Assembly (NCBI GenBank): GCA_003857025.1
Contig: RPOO01000004.1
Coordinates: forward strand, 1 to 34,057
Direction: 5' to 3'
DNA from: Methanothrix sp.
Lineage (GTDB): Archaea; Halobacteriota; Methanosarcinia; Methanotrichales; Methanotrichaceae
DNA: 34,057 bases
Shown one piece after another: positions 7,290-16,300 of the stretch (the first letter of the stretch is position 1; every line of letters starts with the position of its first letter). The position numbers were made by a program, and so were the translations under genes. The notes under the pieces were generated by a model. That model did no database searches. It was not told the origin of the DNA and saw only the letters and a program-made list of their open reading frames with translations.

Positions 7290-9371
7290 ATGACACAGCT
7301 TGGCATTGAGAACGGCGGCGTAGTGGAGATCAGGGGAAAGGACAAGGTCTACGCCATCGCCTGGCCGGGAACTCCTGAAGACCCACAGGATATCATCAGG
7401 ATCGACGGCAGCACAAGAGCCAATCTTGTGGCGGGAATCGACACCAAAGTGCAAATCTTGCGGGCGGAAGCGCGGCCTGCCAGAAAAGTAGTGCTCGCTC
7501 CTACTCGCCAGATCCGGCTCATGGGCGGGCCTCAGTATCTGCTGCGCATGCTGGACGGGCGGGCAGTGGTCAAGGGCGAGATGCTGCGCGTGGAGATGAT
7601 CAATAACAGCCTGAGCCTGGCAGTGGTCAGCACGCTTCCTGCGGGCCCGGTGCTGGTGACCCAGGAGACCATCATCAGCATCACCAGAGAGACACTGGAA
7701 GAGCTGGCGCTGCATGTGCGGGACATCTCCTACGAGGATATCGGCGGCCTCTCTCGCGAGATCAGGGAGATCCGGGAGATGATCGAGGTGCCGCTGCGCC
7801 ACCCGGAGCTGTTCCAGAAGCTCGGCGTCAATCCGCCGCGCGGAGTTCTGCTGCACGGTCCGCCGGGAACAGGCAAGACGCTCATCGCGAGAGCCGTGGC
7901 CAGCGAGACCGATGCCAACTTCGTGTCCATCTCAGGACCCGAGATCGTCTCAAAGTTCTACGGCGAGAGCGAGCAGCGGCTGCGTCAGATCTTCGAGGAA
8001 GCGGCAAAGGCTGCCCCATCCATCATCTTCATCGATGAGATAGACTCCATCGCCCCCAAGCGCGAGGAGGTCTCCGGGGATCTGGAGAGGCGCGTCGTGG
8101 CACAGCTACTGGCCCTGATGGACGGCCTGTCCGCCCGCGGCGAGGTGATTGTGATCGCCGCCACCAACCGGCCCAATGCCCTCGATCCGGCCATCCGCCG
8201 GGGCGGGAGGTTCGACCGCGAGATTGAGATAGGCATTCCCAATAAAAACGGTCGATTGGAAGTGCTTTACGTTCACACCAGAGGCATGCCGCTGGATGAC
8301 AACCTGGACCTGAAGGAGATTGCCGATTCGACGCACGGCTTTGTGGGCGCAGACCTTTATGCACTCTGCAAAGAGGCGGCCATGAGAACCCTGGAGCGGG
8401 CGCTGCCGGACCTGGATGTCAAAGAGGATATCCCGGTTGACGTGCTGGAAAATCTCAAGGTTACAAAAGAGGATTTCCGGGAGGCATTGAAGAAGATTGA
8501 ACCATCCGCCATGAGGGAGGTCTTCGTCGAAGTGGCCGAAGTTCACTGGCACGAGGTAGGTGGTCTTGAGGATGCCAAGCAGTCCATGATAGAATCCGTG
8601 GAGTGGCCGCTGAAGTATCCCGAAGCTTTCGAGTCGGTGGGCGTGCGCCCGCCGCGAGGCTTGCTGCTCTACGGCCTTCCCGGCACGGGAAAGACGCTGC
8701 TGGTAAGAGCGCTGGCTACGGAGAGCAATATCAACTTTATCAGCGTCAAAGGACCGGAGCTGCTCAGCAAATGGGTAGGAGAATCGGAGAAAGCGGTGCG
8801 GGAAATCTTCAGGAAAGCCCGCCAGGCAGCTCCGGCTCTTATTTTCTTTGACGAGATAGATTCCGTCGTGCCGGCCAGGGGCTCCGGATCGGATACAAAT
8901 GTCACGGAAAGAGTGGTCAGCCAGTTCCTGACGGAGCTGGATGGGCTGGTTGAGCTGAAGGACGTCATAATCGTTGCCGCAACCAACCGCCCCGATCTGG
9001 TGGATCGCTCGCTGCTCCGTCCGGGAAGGTTCGATCGATTGATTTATATTCCCATGCCGGATAAAGCCGCTCGTCAGAAGATCATCGAGATTAACCTCTC
9101 CGAGATGGCCGCCAGAGGCGTTTCTGCCGAATGGCTGGCCGAAGTGACCGAGAACTTTAGCGGCGCAGACCTGGAGATGCTCTGCCGCGAGGCGGGGATG
9201 CTGGCACTGCGCCAGCACATTTTGCCGGGCATGAGCAAGGAAGAGCTGATAATTGATAAAATTACAGTCACCAAAGAGCATTTCCAAGAAGCAAGATTGC
9301 GTATCAAACCGCATCTGTCCGAAGAAATGATGGATGAATATTTACAGATGATACGAAATTTCGAAGTGTGA
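7290..9371 (+). CDS. cdc48: CDC48/VAT-type AAA+ ATPase
   Basis: A hexameric unfoldase that extracts and unfolds proteins for degradation, acting in the cytoplasm, probably upstream of the proteasome. From ATG 7290 the protein has 693 aa. There is a truncated double-psi-barrel N-domain (1-145), then D1 with Walker A GPPGTGKT (190-197), pore loop KFYGES, Walker B IIFIDEID (245-252) and arginine-finger region RRGGRFDR. D2 has Walker A GLPGTGKT (462-469; Leu where Pro is usual), KWVGES, Walker B LIFFDEID and RPGRFDR. Family members normally begin about 40 residues earlier. That part is present in the DNA but is cut off by an in-frame TAA (see 7158-7289). The stop overlaps the LonB GTG start by three bases (GTGA), showing translational coupling. 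Confidence 0.93.
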   Translation: MTQLGIENGGVVEIRGKDKVYAIAWPGTPEDPQDIIRIDGSTRANLVAGIDTKVQILRAEARPARKVVLAPTRQIRLMGGPQYLLRMLDGRAVVKGEMLRVEMINNSLSLAVVSTLPAGPVLVTQETIISITRETLEELALHVRDISYEDIGGLSREIREIREMIEVPLRHPELFQKLGVNPPRGVLLHGPPGTGKTLIARAVASETDANFVSISGPEIVSKFYGESEQRLRQIFEEAAKAAPSIIFIDEIDSIAPKREEVSGDLERRVVAQLLALMDGLSARGEVIVIAATNRPNALDPAIRRGGRFDREIEIGIPNKNGRLEVLYVHTRGMPLDDNLDLKEIADSTHGFVGADLYALCKEAAMRTLERALPDLDVKEDIPVDVLENLKVTKEDFREALKKIEPSAMREVFVEVAEVHWHEVGGLEDAKQSMIESVEWPLKYPEAFESVGVRPPRGLLLYGLPGTGKTLLVRALATESNINFISVKGPELLSKWVGESEKAVREIFRKARQAAPALIFFDEIDSVVPARGSGSDTNVTERVVSQFLTELDGLVELKDVIIVAATNRPDLVDRSLLRPGRFDRLIYIPMPDKAARQKIIEINLSEMAARGVSAEWLAEVTENFSGADLEMLCREAGMLALRQHILPGMSKEELIIDKITVTKEHFQEARLRIKPHLSEEMMDEYLQMIRNFEV

Positions 9372-11359
9372 GTAACTCGAAGGATAGAAAGATGGATTCA
9401 AAGCACCAGATATATAGGTCAGAAGAATCAAACAATGAACTGATGGCCGAAAAAATGACTTCGGAAGAAGAGTCGAATGAGCTGCTCGGAGATATCGATT
9501 TCAAAGATACGAGCAGCATTACCGTGCCTGAGAGCCTCATAGATCAGGTCATCGGCCAGGACGAAGCAGTGGAAGTCATCAAAAAAGCGGCGCACCAGAG
9601 ACGTCACGTCATGCTCATCGGTTCGCCGGGAACGGGAAAATCCATGCTCGGCAAGGCCATGAGCGAGCTGTTGCCCGTAGAAGAGCTGCAAGATGTTCTG
9701 GTTTATGCCAATCCTGAGGATAACAACACTCCCCGCGTCAGAGTTGTACCGGCAGGCAGAGGCAAGCAGATTGTAGATGCCCAGAAGATGGAGGCCAGAA
9801 AGAAGGTTCAAACAAGGAACATGTTCTTGATGCTCATCGTCATGGGCCTCATCGTATATTCCTATTACACCGGCCAGCTCCTGTTTGGCGTCATAGCAGC
9901 AGCGCTCATCTTCCTCTCTTTGCGCTACATGCTGCCCAAAGAGGATGCACTGGTTCCCAAGCTCCTGGTGGACAACAACAGCAAGAAGAAGGCACCTTAT
10001 GTGGATGCCACCGGCGCACATGCCGGAGCACTGCTCGGCGATGTCCGCCACGACCCGTTCCAGTCCGGCGGCCTGGAGACTCCATCCCACGAGCGTGTGG
10101 AATGCGGAGCCATCCATAAAGCCCACAAGGGCGTCCTGTTTATAGACGAGGTCAACACCCTGCGCCTCGAGTCGCAGCAGAGCCTGCTCACCGCCCTGCA
10201 AGAAGGCGAGTACCCCATCACCGGCCAGAGCGAGCGCAGCTCCGGTGCCCTGGTGAGAACTGAGCCCGTGCCCTGCAACTTCATCATGATTGCAGCAGGA
10301 AACCTGGATGCCGTGCAGGGAATGCATCCCGCGCTGCGCTCACGCATCAAAGGCTACGGATACGAGATTTATATGCGGGACTCGATGGACGACACACTGG
10401 AGAACCGCAATAAGCTAATCAGATTCGTGGCTCAGGAGATCGTTCGAGACGGCAAGATTCCGCACTTCACTAAAGATGCGGTGGCCGAGATCATGCGAGA
10501 GGCAAAGAGACGCTCGGGAAGAAAAGGGCATCTCACACTCATGCTTCGCGATCTGGGCGGCCTGATCAGAGTATCGTGCGACGTAGCCCGGGCTGAAAGT
10601 GCAAGCCTGACGACTACCGACCACGTTTTGCAGGCCAAGAAGATGGCCCGGTCCGTGGAGCAGCAGCTCGCCGACAGGTACATGGAGAGGCGCAAGGATT
10701 ACACCATGTTCCATTCCACGGGCGATGAGGTTGGCAGGGTCAACGGTCTCGCCGTTATGGGAGATTCCGGAATCGTCCTGCCCATCATGGCCGAGGTAAC
10801 ACAGGCCCAGTCCAAGGATGAGGGCAAGATCATTGCCACAGGCAAGCTGCAGGAGATCGCCAAAGAGGCAGTCACAAACGTATCCGTGCTCATCAAGAAG
10901 TTCCTGGGCGAGGACATCACTAAAAAGGACGTCCACATCCAGTTCATCGGCACCTATGAGGGCGTGGAGGGCGACAGCGCTTCCATCTCCATCGCCACGG
11001 CGGTCATCTCTGCCCTGGAAGGCGTACCCGTGAAGCAGACGGTAGCCATGACCGGCTCTCTGTCTGTGCGCGGAGACGTCATGCCTGTAGGCGGCGTAAC
11101 CCAGAAGATCGAGGCCGCAGCTGCGGCGGGCATCAAGACCGTGCTCATTCCCAAAGCAAACATGGGAGATGTGCTGATAGACGAGTCCATCAGAGGCAAG
11201 ATCGAGATCATACCCGTCTCGACCATGAGCGAGGTCTTCGAGTACGCCATGGGCAGCCAGAGGACCCGTTTGATTGAGAAGCTCAAGAGATTCGCCACTG
11301 ATGCGAAGATCGGCATCAGCCTGCCGGAGAGTATTCCAACTCCCAGCAGGAGCATTTAA
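9368..11359 (+). CDS. lonB: archaeal LonB membrane-anchored ATP-dependent protease
   Basis: 663 aa. It degrades unfolded and membrane-associated proteins using ATP, with the active sites facing the cytoplasm. Walker A is GSPGTGKS (85-92). Two adjacent membrane helices (about 152-188) are inserted between Walker A and Walker B, the archaeal LonB signature. Walker B is GVLFIDEVN (255-263), followed by sensor and arginine-finger segments. The C-terminal Lon protease domain has the catalytic Ser537 in GDSAS and Lys580 in VTQKIEAA. The GTG start overlaps the CDC48 stop as GTGA; an ATG lies at 9392 eight codons downstream. The overlap makes co-translation with CDC48 likely, joining an unfoldase and a protease in one operon. 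Confidence 0.95.
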   Translation: MSNSKDRKMDSKHQIYRSEESNNELMAEKMTSEEESNELLGDIDFKDTSSITVPESLIDQVIGQDEAVEVIKKAAHQRRHVMLIGSPGTGKSMLGKAMSELLPVEELQDVLVYANPEDNNTPRVRVVPAGRGKQIVDAQKMEARKKVQTRNMFLMLIVMGLIVYSYYTGQLLFGVIAAALIFLSLRYMLPKEDALVPKLLVDNNSKKKAPYVDATGAHAGALLGDVRHDPFQSGGLETPSHERVECGAIHKAHKGVLFIDEVNTLRLESQQSLLTALQEGEYPITGQSERSSGALVRTEPVPCNFIMIAAGNLDAVQGMHPALRSRIKGYGYEIYMRDSMDDTLENRNKLIRFVAQEIVRDGKIPHFTKDAVAEIMREAKRRSGRKGHLTLMLRDLGGLIRVSCDVARAESASLTTTDHVLQAKKMARSVEQQLADRYMERRKDYTMFHSTGDEVGRVNGLAVMGDSGIVLPIMAEVTQAQSKDEGKIIATGKLQEIAKEAVTNVSVLIKKFLGEDITKKDVHIQFIGTYEGVEGDSASISIATAVISALEGVPVKQTVAMTGSLSVRGDVMPVGGVTQKIEAAAAAGIKTVLIPKANMGDVLIDESIRGKIEIIPVSTMSEVFEYAMGSQRTRLIEKLKRFATDAKIGISLPESIPTPSRSI

Positions 11360-11388
11360 ACTCCTCGATGCAGGTTATGGTGAAGACA

Positions 11389-12705
11389 ATGTCGGAATTT
11401 TACGACACGCGCATCTTGAGGGGCAGCAGAACCAGAATCGTATTGGACAACGGCAAACTGGAAGAGATTGCCGAGACACCATTCCAGGGCGCAGCAATTC
11501 GCGCCCTGGCCGGTGGTGCCTGGGGTTTTGTTACTACTGATATCGTTAACGGTCTGGCCAAGGAGATCGACCTGGCCAAACGCATTGCCAGAAAGATCGA
11601 TCGCCGGGAAAATCTGCAACTCGCCAAGGCCCCTGCGGGAAGAAGCATGCAGGTGCCGGTCAAGAAAGACCCAAGGGATCTTTCCCTAGAAGAAAAGGTA
11701 GCTCTTTTGCGGGAGATTGAGGACGCAGCCAAGGTCAAAGGCGTCACCTCAACTCAGGCGGTTTATTCCGAGATGGATCTTACAACCAGCTATTCCTCTT
11801 CCGAGGGCCTGGATCTGGAGTCGAAGATGTGCCGGATGGGCTTTTTCATCAGTGCTGTTGCACAAAAGGGCGGCATCTACCAGACCGATGGCATAGGCCG
11901 CTCAGGCGTTGGCGGCCTGGAATTATTCGACCGGGAAGATCCGGTGGCTCTGGCCCGAGAAACCGGAAAAACCGCGGTGGCACTTTTGGATGCAGAGACG
12001 CCCAAAGGCGGCACTTATCCCGTAGTTCTCGATCAGGAGCTGGCCGGAGTATTCGTGCATGAAGCCGTCGGCCATGCCACCGAGGGCGACATCATCCTGG
12101 CCGGCGACTCCTGTCTGGAAGGAAAGCTGGGGCAAAAGATCGGCTCGGAATTGGTGACCGTCAAGGACGACCCAAGCTTGATGCAGAACGGCTACTATCC
12201 CTTTGATGATGAAGGAAGCCTGGCCCAGGAGACGGTTTTAGTCGAGAATGGCATATTAAAATCATACCTCAACTCCCGCGAGACCGCAGCGCGCCTGGGA
12301 GGCGTGCCTCGCAATGCCCGCGCAGAAGGCACGGCGCGGCCCGTAGTACGCATGAGCAATACCTACATCGCCAACGGAGAGATGAAGCTGGAGGAGATTT
12401 TGCAGGAGCTGGGAGACGGCGTCTATCTGGCAGGAAGCCGGGGCGGTCAGGTTAGCACCGGCGAAGGCGTCTTCCAGTTCAATGCCAAGCGCGGCTATTT
12501 AGTCGAGAACGGCGAGAAGGCAAAGCTGCTCCGGGACGTCTCGCTGTCCGGCAAGATCCTGGAGACACTGCTGCATGTGCAGGCCGTGGGAAACGACCTC
12601 AGGTACAACAGTGGCCGCTGCGGCAAGGCAGGGCAACTGGTGCCTGTGAGCGACGGATCACCGCATCTGCTGGTGTCCAAGGCGACGGTGGGCGGAGCGG
12701 GATAA
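11389..12705 (+). CDS. tldD: TldD-family metalloprotease
   Basis: About 438 aa from ATG 11389. The track starts at 11368, but GGTGA at 11379-11383 is well placed for 11389, which also gives the usual TldD beginning (MSEFYDTRIL). The zinc motif HEAVGHATEGD, the family's HExxxH form, lies near the middle. SRGGQVSTGEGVFQF and the C-terminal LVSKATVGGAG are further family signatures. TldD normally works with TldE/PmbA as a heterodimeric peptidase that opens peptides through a narrow channel. No tldE is seen in this window, so the partner must be elsewhere or absent. It lies 29 bp after lonB, on the same strand, and probably shares its transcript. Confidence 0.9.
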   Translation: MSEFYDTRILRGSRTRIVLDNGKLEEIAETPFQGAAIRALAGGAWGFVTTDIVNGLAKEIDLAKRIARKIDRRENLQLAKAPAGRSMQVPVKKDPRDLSLEEKVALLREIEDAAKVKGVTSTQAVYSEMDLTTSYSSSEGLDLESKMCRMGFFISAVAQKGGIYQTDGIGRSGVGGLELFDREDPVALARETGKTAVALLDAETPKGGTYPVVLDQELAGVFVHEAVGHATEGDIILAGDSCLEGKLGQKIGSELVTVKDDPSLMQNGYYPFDDEGSLAQETVLVENGILKSYLNSRETAARLGGVPRNARAEGTARPVVRMSNTYIANGEMKLEEILQELGDGVYLAGSRGGQVSTGEGVFQFNAKRGYLVENGEKAKLLRDVSLSGKILETLLHVQAVGNDLRYNSGRCGKAGQLVPVSDGSPHLLVSKATVGGAG

Positions 12706-12757
12706 GCCATTGGCTGCATAAAGATATTTTGCTCATGAATCCTTTTTACATGAAACC

Positions 12758-12783
12758 CTCATGCCCAATTGGGCACCCATGAG
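12758..12783. terminator. hairpin between convergent tldD and beta-CASP gene
   Basis: Outer arms CTCATG/CATGAG enclose a perfect 14-bp palindrome TGCCCAATTGGGCA (12762-12775). It lies midway between two convergent stops (12705 and 12885), where a bidirectional terminator would be expected. There is no long T-tract next to it. Confidence 0.45.
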
Positions 12784-12884
12784 CATGCATCGAGCTTCAT
12801 CTGCTTCACGGGTGGCTGTTTCGAGAATTGGGCTTCTCCTCGGCTTCTCGGCCCTGCCGGCGGATGAACTTGGGTGGCCTCGAG

Positions 12885-14285
12885 CTAGAGACTGAACTCT
12901 TGTCCGCGCGCCGGAATGGTGACATCTTTAAAGCCCGATCTTTTCAACGCGCTCTCCATCGCCACAGCCGCCTCCGGCTCGCCGTGGACCACAAAGACCT
13001 TTTGGGGCTTTGGGGAAATCGCGCCGATGAAATCAATCAGCTCGCCCTCATCGGCATGGGCGCTGAAGCCGTCGATCTTCTCGATGCGGGAACGCACTTC
13101 CTGCTCCTCGCCGTAGACACGTACATGCTTCTCGCCGTCTGTCAATTTGCGGCCCAGGGTGCCTTCCGCCTGGTAGCCGACGAAGAGAACCGTCGTTCTC
13201 GAATCACCCATCCACTGGCGCAGATGGTGTAGCACCCTGCCGCCCTCGCACATCCCCGAGGCGCTGATGATGATCGCACTCTCTTGCAGGTTGTTCAGGC
13301 TCTTCGAGTCCGCGGGGCTATGCACGTACTCCAGCATCTCAAAGCCGAAGGGATCGTGATCATCATCTTCCATCAGGAGCTTATTCGTCTCCTCGTCGTA
13401 GCATTCCGGATGCTGCCGAAAGATCTCGGTCACGTTGGTGGCCAGAGGGCTGTCGACAAAGATCGGCAACGATGGGATTTCACCGGCTTTCATCAACTCA
13501 TGAAGGTCGTAGACAACATCCTGAATCCTGCCGACGGCAAAGGCCGGGATGATCAGTATGCCGCCCTTGGCTACAGTCTCATTTACTATCGCTTTCAATC
13601 GCTCTCGCACCTCGGCCATGGGGCCGTGGTGACGGCCACCGTAAGTCGATTCGGTGATGAGGATATCGGCACGCGTCAGGATCTCCGGATCGCGAACCAC
13701 TGCGGCCCCTTTGCGTCCCACGTCGCCGGTAAAGACGAGAGTCTGGGCTGCACTCTTTCCCTCGGTAATCTCAAGGGTGATTGTCGCCGATCCGAGGATG
13801 TGGCCTGCATCGTGAAATGTCAGTTTGATTCCCGGAAAAATCATGAGAGATCGACCATATTCGATTGTCTGAAACAGGCGCATGGACGCGGAGGCGTCTA
13901 TTGCAGTGTAGAGCGGCTCGACGGGAGGAAGGCCTTTTTCTTTATTGAGCTTGGTTACGAACTTTGCATCGGACTCTTGAAGAGAGCCGGAATCACGCAG
14001 CATGGTGCTGCAAAGATCGCGGGTGGCCGAGGTCGAATAGATGCTGCCGAAAAAGCCGCTCTTGACGAGCAGAGGGATCTTGCCGGAGTGGTCGATGTGA
14101 GCATGAGATAGCACGACCGCATCGATTTTTCTCACATCAAATGGGAACTCCGAGTTCAGAGCGCGGGCCGCCATTCGTTTTCCCTGCACCAGGCCGCAGT
14201 CCAACAGGACCCGATGTCCGTTTGCCTCTACAAGATGCATCGAGCCGGTGACCATCTGCGCGGCTCCCCAGAATTGAAGTATCAA
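12885..14285 (-). CDS. metallo-beta-lactamase / beta-CASP ribonuclease-like protein
   Basis: 466 aa. The MBL fold is shown by the zinc motif HAHIDH (61-66), FTGDVG, and downstream beta-CASP elements: ESTYGG (motif A region), GFSAHADEGEL (about 406) and VHGE (about 433). This architecture belongs to the CPSF73/RNase J-like RNA-processing group, in the shorter form without N-terminal KH domains. The expected activity is metal-dependent endo- or 5'-3' exonucleolytic RNA cleavage in the cytoplasm, but the substrate is unknown. The start codon is TTG (14283-14285), supported by a strong GGAGGGG about 7 nt upstream. The gene is monocistronic, converges with tldD and diverges from pspA. Confidence 0.88.
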   Translation of the reverse strand: MILQFWGAAQMVTGSMHLVEANGHRVLLDCGLVQGKRMAARALNSEFPFDVRKIDAVVLSHAHIDHSGKIPLLVKSGFFGSIYSTSATRDLCSTMLRDSGSLQESDAKFVTKLNKEKGLPPVEPLYTAIDASASMRLFQTIEYGRSLMIFPGIKLTFHDAGHILGSATITLEITEGKSAAQTLVFTGDVGRKGAAVVRDPEILTRADILITESTYGGRHHGPMAEVRERLKAIVNETVAKGGILIIPAFAVGRIQDVVYDLHELMKAGEIPSLPIFVDSPLATNVTEIFRQHPECYDEETNKLLMEDDDHDPFGFEMLEYVHSPADSKSLNNLQESAIIISASGMCEGGRVLHHLRQWMGDSRTTVLFVGYQAEGTLGRKLTDGEKHVRVYGEEQEVRSRIEKIDGFSAHADEGELIDFIGAISPKPQKVFVVHGEPEAAVAMESALKRSGFKDVTIPARGQEFSL

Positions 14286-14291
14286 CTCGCG

Positions 14292-14298
14292 CCCCTCC
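14292..14298 (-). promoter_or_regulatory. strong Shine-Dalgarno supporting a TTG start
   Basis: Reads GGAGGGG on the minus strand, 6-7 nt before TTG 14285. It settles the start, because no in-frame ATG near it gives an intact MBL N-terminus (MILQFWGAA). Confidence 0.6.
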
Positions 14299-14431
14299 AG
14301 AAATCAGATCTATTAACTCAAACCTTCTCACTCAAATCAGATTCCGACTGAATCAGGTCTCATAACCAGAGATCTTCTCACTCAAAACCAAATCTTTCGC
14401 GCTAATCAGGATTACTCAAGTCAATTGATAG

Positions 14432-14441
14432 CTTATAAATA
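14432..14441 (+). promoter_or_regulatory. TATA box for pspA
   Basis: CTTATAAATA is close to the archaeal consensus. Initiation about 25-30 nt downstream (about 14462) leaves a leader of about 45 nt with AAAGGAGAG just before the ATG. Confidence 0.6.
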
Positions 14442-14507
14442 CTTCCGAGACAATCTCTATATTTGTATCGCTATTTCAGACATGAGTGAAACAAAGGAGA
14501 GTGCAAA

Positions 14508-15203
14508 ATGGGTTTCTTGGATCGCGTAAGCACGGTAGTGCAAGCAAAGATGAATAAGATCATGGACAAGATCGAGGACCCCAGGGAAACCCTGGATCTG
14601 TCTTATGAGAAACAGCTCCAGCTTCTGCAAAATGTGAAACGGGGCGTGGCCGAGGTCACCACCTCCAAGAAGAGAATCGAGCTGCAAAAGGCGAAGCTGC
14701 AGGTGAGCATCGATAAGCTGGACTCCCAGGCCAAGGAGGCGCTGGCAGCCAACCGGGAAGATCTGGCTCGCAAAGCCCTGGAGAACAAAGCCGGGTTGCA
14801 GTCGCAGTTCGCAAGCATGGACCAGCAGATCGCAGACCTGAACGATCAGCAGCAAAAGCTAATTGCCGCCGAGTCGCGCCTGGCCACAAAAGTGGAATCC
14901 TTCCGCACCAAGAAAGAGACCATAAAAGCCCAGTATTCCGCAGCCGAGGCCCAGGTCAAGGTCACTGAGTCCGTGACCGGAATCAGCGAGGAGATGGCCG
15001 ATGTGGGCATGGCCGTGCAGAGAGCCGAAGAGAAGACCGATAACATGAAAGCCCGTTCTGCGGCATTGGACGAATTGCTGGAGACCGGCACCCTGACCGA
15101 CTTCTCCGGCGACGATGAGCTGGGGCGAGAGCTGGCCAAAGCCAAGACACAGAGCAGCGTTGACGATGAGCTGGCGAAGATGAAGGCGGAGATGAAGAAA
15201 TGA
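14508..15203 (+). CDS. pspA: PspA/IM30 family membrane-stress protein
   Basis: 231 aa, almost entirely helical and coiled coil. The N-terminal MGFLDRVSTVVQAKMNKIMDKIEDP is the amphipathic membrane-binding helix and first conserved segment of the PspA/IM30/Vipp1 (ESCRT-III-like) family. Gln-, Lys- and Glu-rich heptads follow, and the C-terminus is acidic. These proteins polymerise on damaged membranes and preserve ion gradients. A good TATA box and a strong AAAGGAGAG ribosome site suggest high expression. The stop overlaps the next start (ATGA at 15200), so it is translationally coupled to the PspAA partner. No PspF, PspB or PspC is present. Confidence 0.93.
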   Translation: MGFLDRVSTVVQAKMNKIMDKIEDPRETLDLSYEKQLQLLQNVKRGVAEVTTSKKRIELQKAKLQVSIDKLDSQAKEALAANREDLARKALENKAGLQSQFASMDQQIADLNDQQQKLIAAESRLATKVESFRTKKETIKAQYSAAEAQVKVTESVTGISEEMADVGMAVQRAEEKTDNMKARSAALDELLETGTLTDFSGDDELGRELAKAKTQSSVDDELAKMKAEMKK

Positions 15204-15478
15204 TCATCAGAATCTTGGGCGAAGGACAGTTCAAATTGGACGGCAAACATCTGGACAAATTGAACAAAATCGACAATGAGATCGTCTGGCATGTGTCCAA
15301 GGGCAACAAGGCTGAGTTTCGCAGGGACATCGCAAAATTGATCGCCATCATCAAAGAAGAGGGCGAGCCGCTGGACATAGTGGAGATCGTTCCCTCGGAC
15401 ATCATCATTCCGCCGGGCGATATGTCCATCGCCGAGGCCAAGAAGATTTTTTGCGGCGAAGGACTTATTAAAGGTTGA
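15200..15478 (+). CDS. PspAA-type partner of PspA
   Basis: 92 aa, with an ATGA overlap with pspA. The start MIIRILGEGQFKL and the pattern of a small alpha/beta domain ending in PPGDMSIAEAKKIFCGEGL match the PspAA domain proteins often encoded next to pspA in archaea and bacteria. It presumably binds PspA or modulates its polymers. The evidence is gene position plus domain resemblance. There is no membrane segment. Several T-tracts follow immediately. Confidence 0.8.
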   Translation: MIIRILGEGQFKLDGKHLDKLNKIDNEIVWHVSKGNKAEFRRDIAKLIAIIKEEGEPLDIVEIVPSDIIIPPGDMSIAEAKKIFCGEGLIKG

Positions 15479-15504
15479 TCGTCCTGGACGTTCAGCTTTG
15501 TCTC

Positions 15505-15611
15505 ATTTTTTTGTGATGATTTTTTATGCATAATTTTTTATTCATCACTTTTGTGTATCCTCTTTTTGCACATCATTTTTTATGATAGTTTTTTGCGCTG
15601 GTTTTTTTTAA
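15505..15611 (+). terminator. multiple T-tract terminator after pspA operon
   Basis: At least six runs of 5-8 T occur in about 100 nt, beginning with a 7-T run at 15506-15512 and ending with an 8-T run near 15603-15610. Archaeal RNA polymerase terminates at such tracts. The repetition suggests a strong, fail-safe stop. Confidence 0.7.
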
Positions 15612-15737
15612 TATGCGGGCTAATTGCTGCAAAAATGGTATTGTTCAATTCTTGATGAAATTATCCCACTGACACGCGCAGAATAGATGAACTGACACGC
15701 GTATCGTCTTTAACTCGTAGGATTGCGAAGGACGAAT

Positions 15738-15858
15738 CTCGCTGACCGCAGGTCTGCGAGAGTTTCGACGAGTTGTCGAAACTGCGAGAAGTCCCCATCC
15801 TTCAGGGTGGTCTCGCCAACTCTGCAGAGTTTGCGGGAGTTGCGACACGAGTCGCAAC
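15738..15858. repeat. cluster of five inverted repeats
   Basis: Five hairpins are packed into 121 bp: CTCGC/GCGAG (15738-15760), GTTTCGAC/GTCGAAAC (15762-15782), CCATCC-TTCA-GGGTGG (15795-15810), the 14-bp palindrome AACTCTGCAGAGTT (15818-15831), and GTTGCGAC/GTCGCAAC (15839-15858). The third, in the context GAAGTCCCCATCCTTCAGG, resembles the right-end hairpin at 16215-16249. Together they suggest a structured RNA or an end of an IS200/IS605-type element rather than coding sequence. Confidence 0.6.
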
Positions 15859-15957
15859 AGGATGGAAGCGGAGTCCTTTGCTATAATTACTTTCACCCTG
15901 CCCAGATTAACTATATATTTCACGGTATCCCTCCTTCCAATTAAGATATGATTCCTT

Positions 15958-16202
15958 GGAGGCTCAAAGTGCTACCTGGAAGATCTGCGCCCTGATAAGG
16001 TGCGTTGCGTGGGGATATACGCGCAGCAATATTAGGGAGGGAGCACCCCGAAATGATTGTCCCTGTGTGCCTTGATGATCCCCTGTAAGGTGAATGGGCC
16101 GAGCTGGAACCTCTGGATAGGCCAAGTTCTGGTGATGAAGGGGAGACCGAAAATTCCCGCAAAACGGTCGAGGAGCCAGAGGGCGATGATCCACTACCAT
16201 GA
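15958..16202 (+). pseudogene. TnpB (IS200/IS605-type) C-terminal remnant
   Basis: No open frame covers it, but pieces fit the TnpB zinc-ribbon and tail. One frame gives SKCYLEDLRPDKVRC. After a frame change near 16010 the next reads GDIRAAILGREHPE, like the family's RDxNAAxNIL segment. An in-frame TAA at 16086 then interrupts a tail GEWAELEPLDRPSSGDEGE that runs to TGA 16200. The right-end hairpin follows 12 bp later, the expected position. Everything upstream of the zinc ribbon is missing, so this is a heavily decayed fragment. TnpB is an RNA-guided nuclease of transposon origin. This copy cannot be active. Confidence 0.55.
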
Positions 16203-16214
16203 AGAAACAGCAGG

Positions 16215-16249
16215 GAAGCCCCGGCCTTCAGGCCGCGGGAGGAGTTCAC
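16215..16249 (+). mobile_element. IS200/IS605-type right end / omega-RNA 3' hairpin
   Basis: GAAGCCCCGGCCTTCAGGCC followed by GCGGGAGGAGTTCAC has the layout of the right-end hairpin found after tnpB genes: a GC-rich stem, a TTCA loop and a trailing TTCAC. In active elements this is both the transposition end and the 3' end of the guide RNA. Here it lies directly after the TnpB remnant. Confidence 0.6.
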
Positions 16250-16300
16250 GTACTTCCACGTTCTTATCATATTGAACTATTTCATTGAGGTGAATCGTTA

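Noticed and set aside
8106-9314. 402-aa minus-strand ORF
   Set aside because: It lies entirely antisense to CDC48, whose frame has all family motifs. Its translation has no recognisable domain and its length follows from biased codon use on the other strand.
13284-14111. 275-aa plus-strand ORF
   Set aside because: Antisense to the beta-CASP metallo-beta-lactamase gene, which has intact catalytic motifs.
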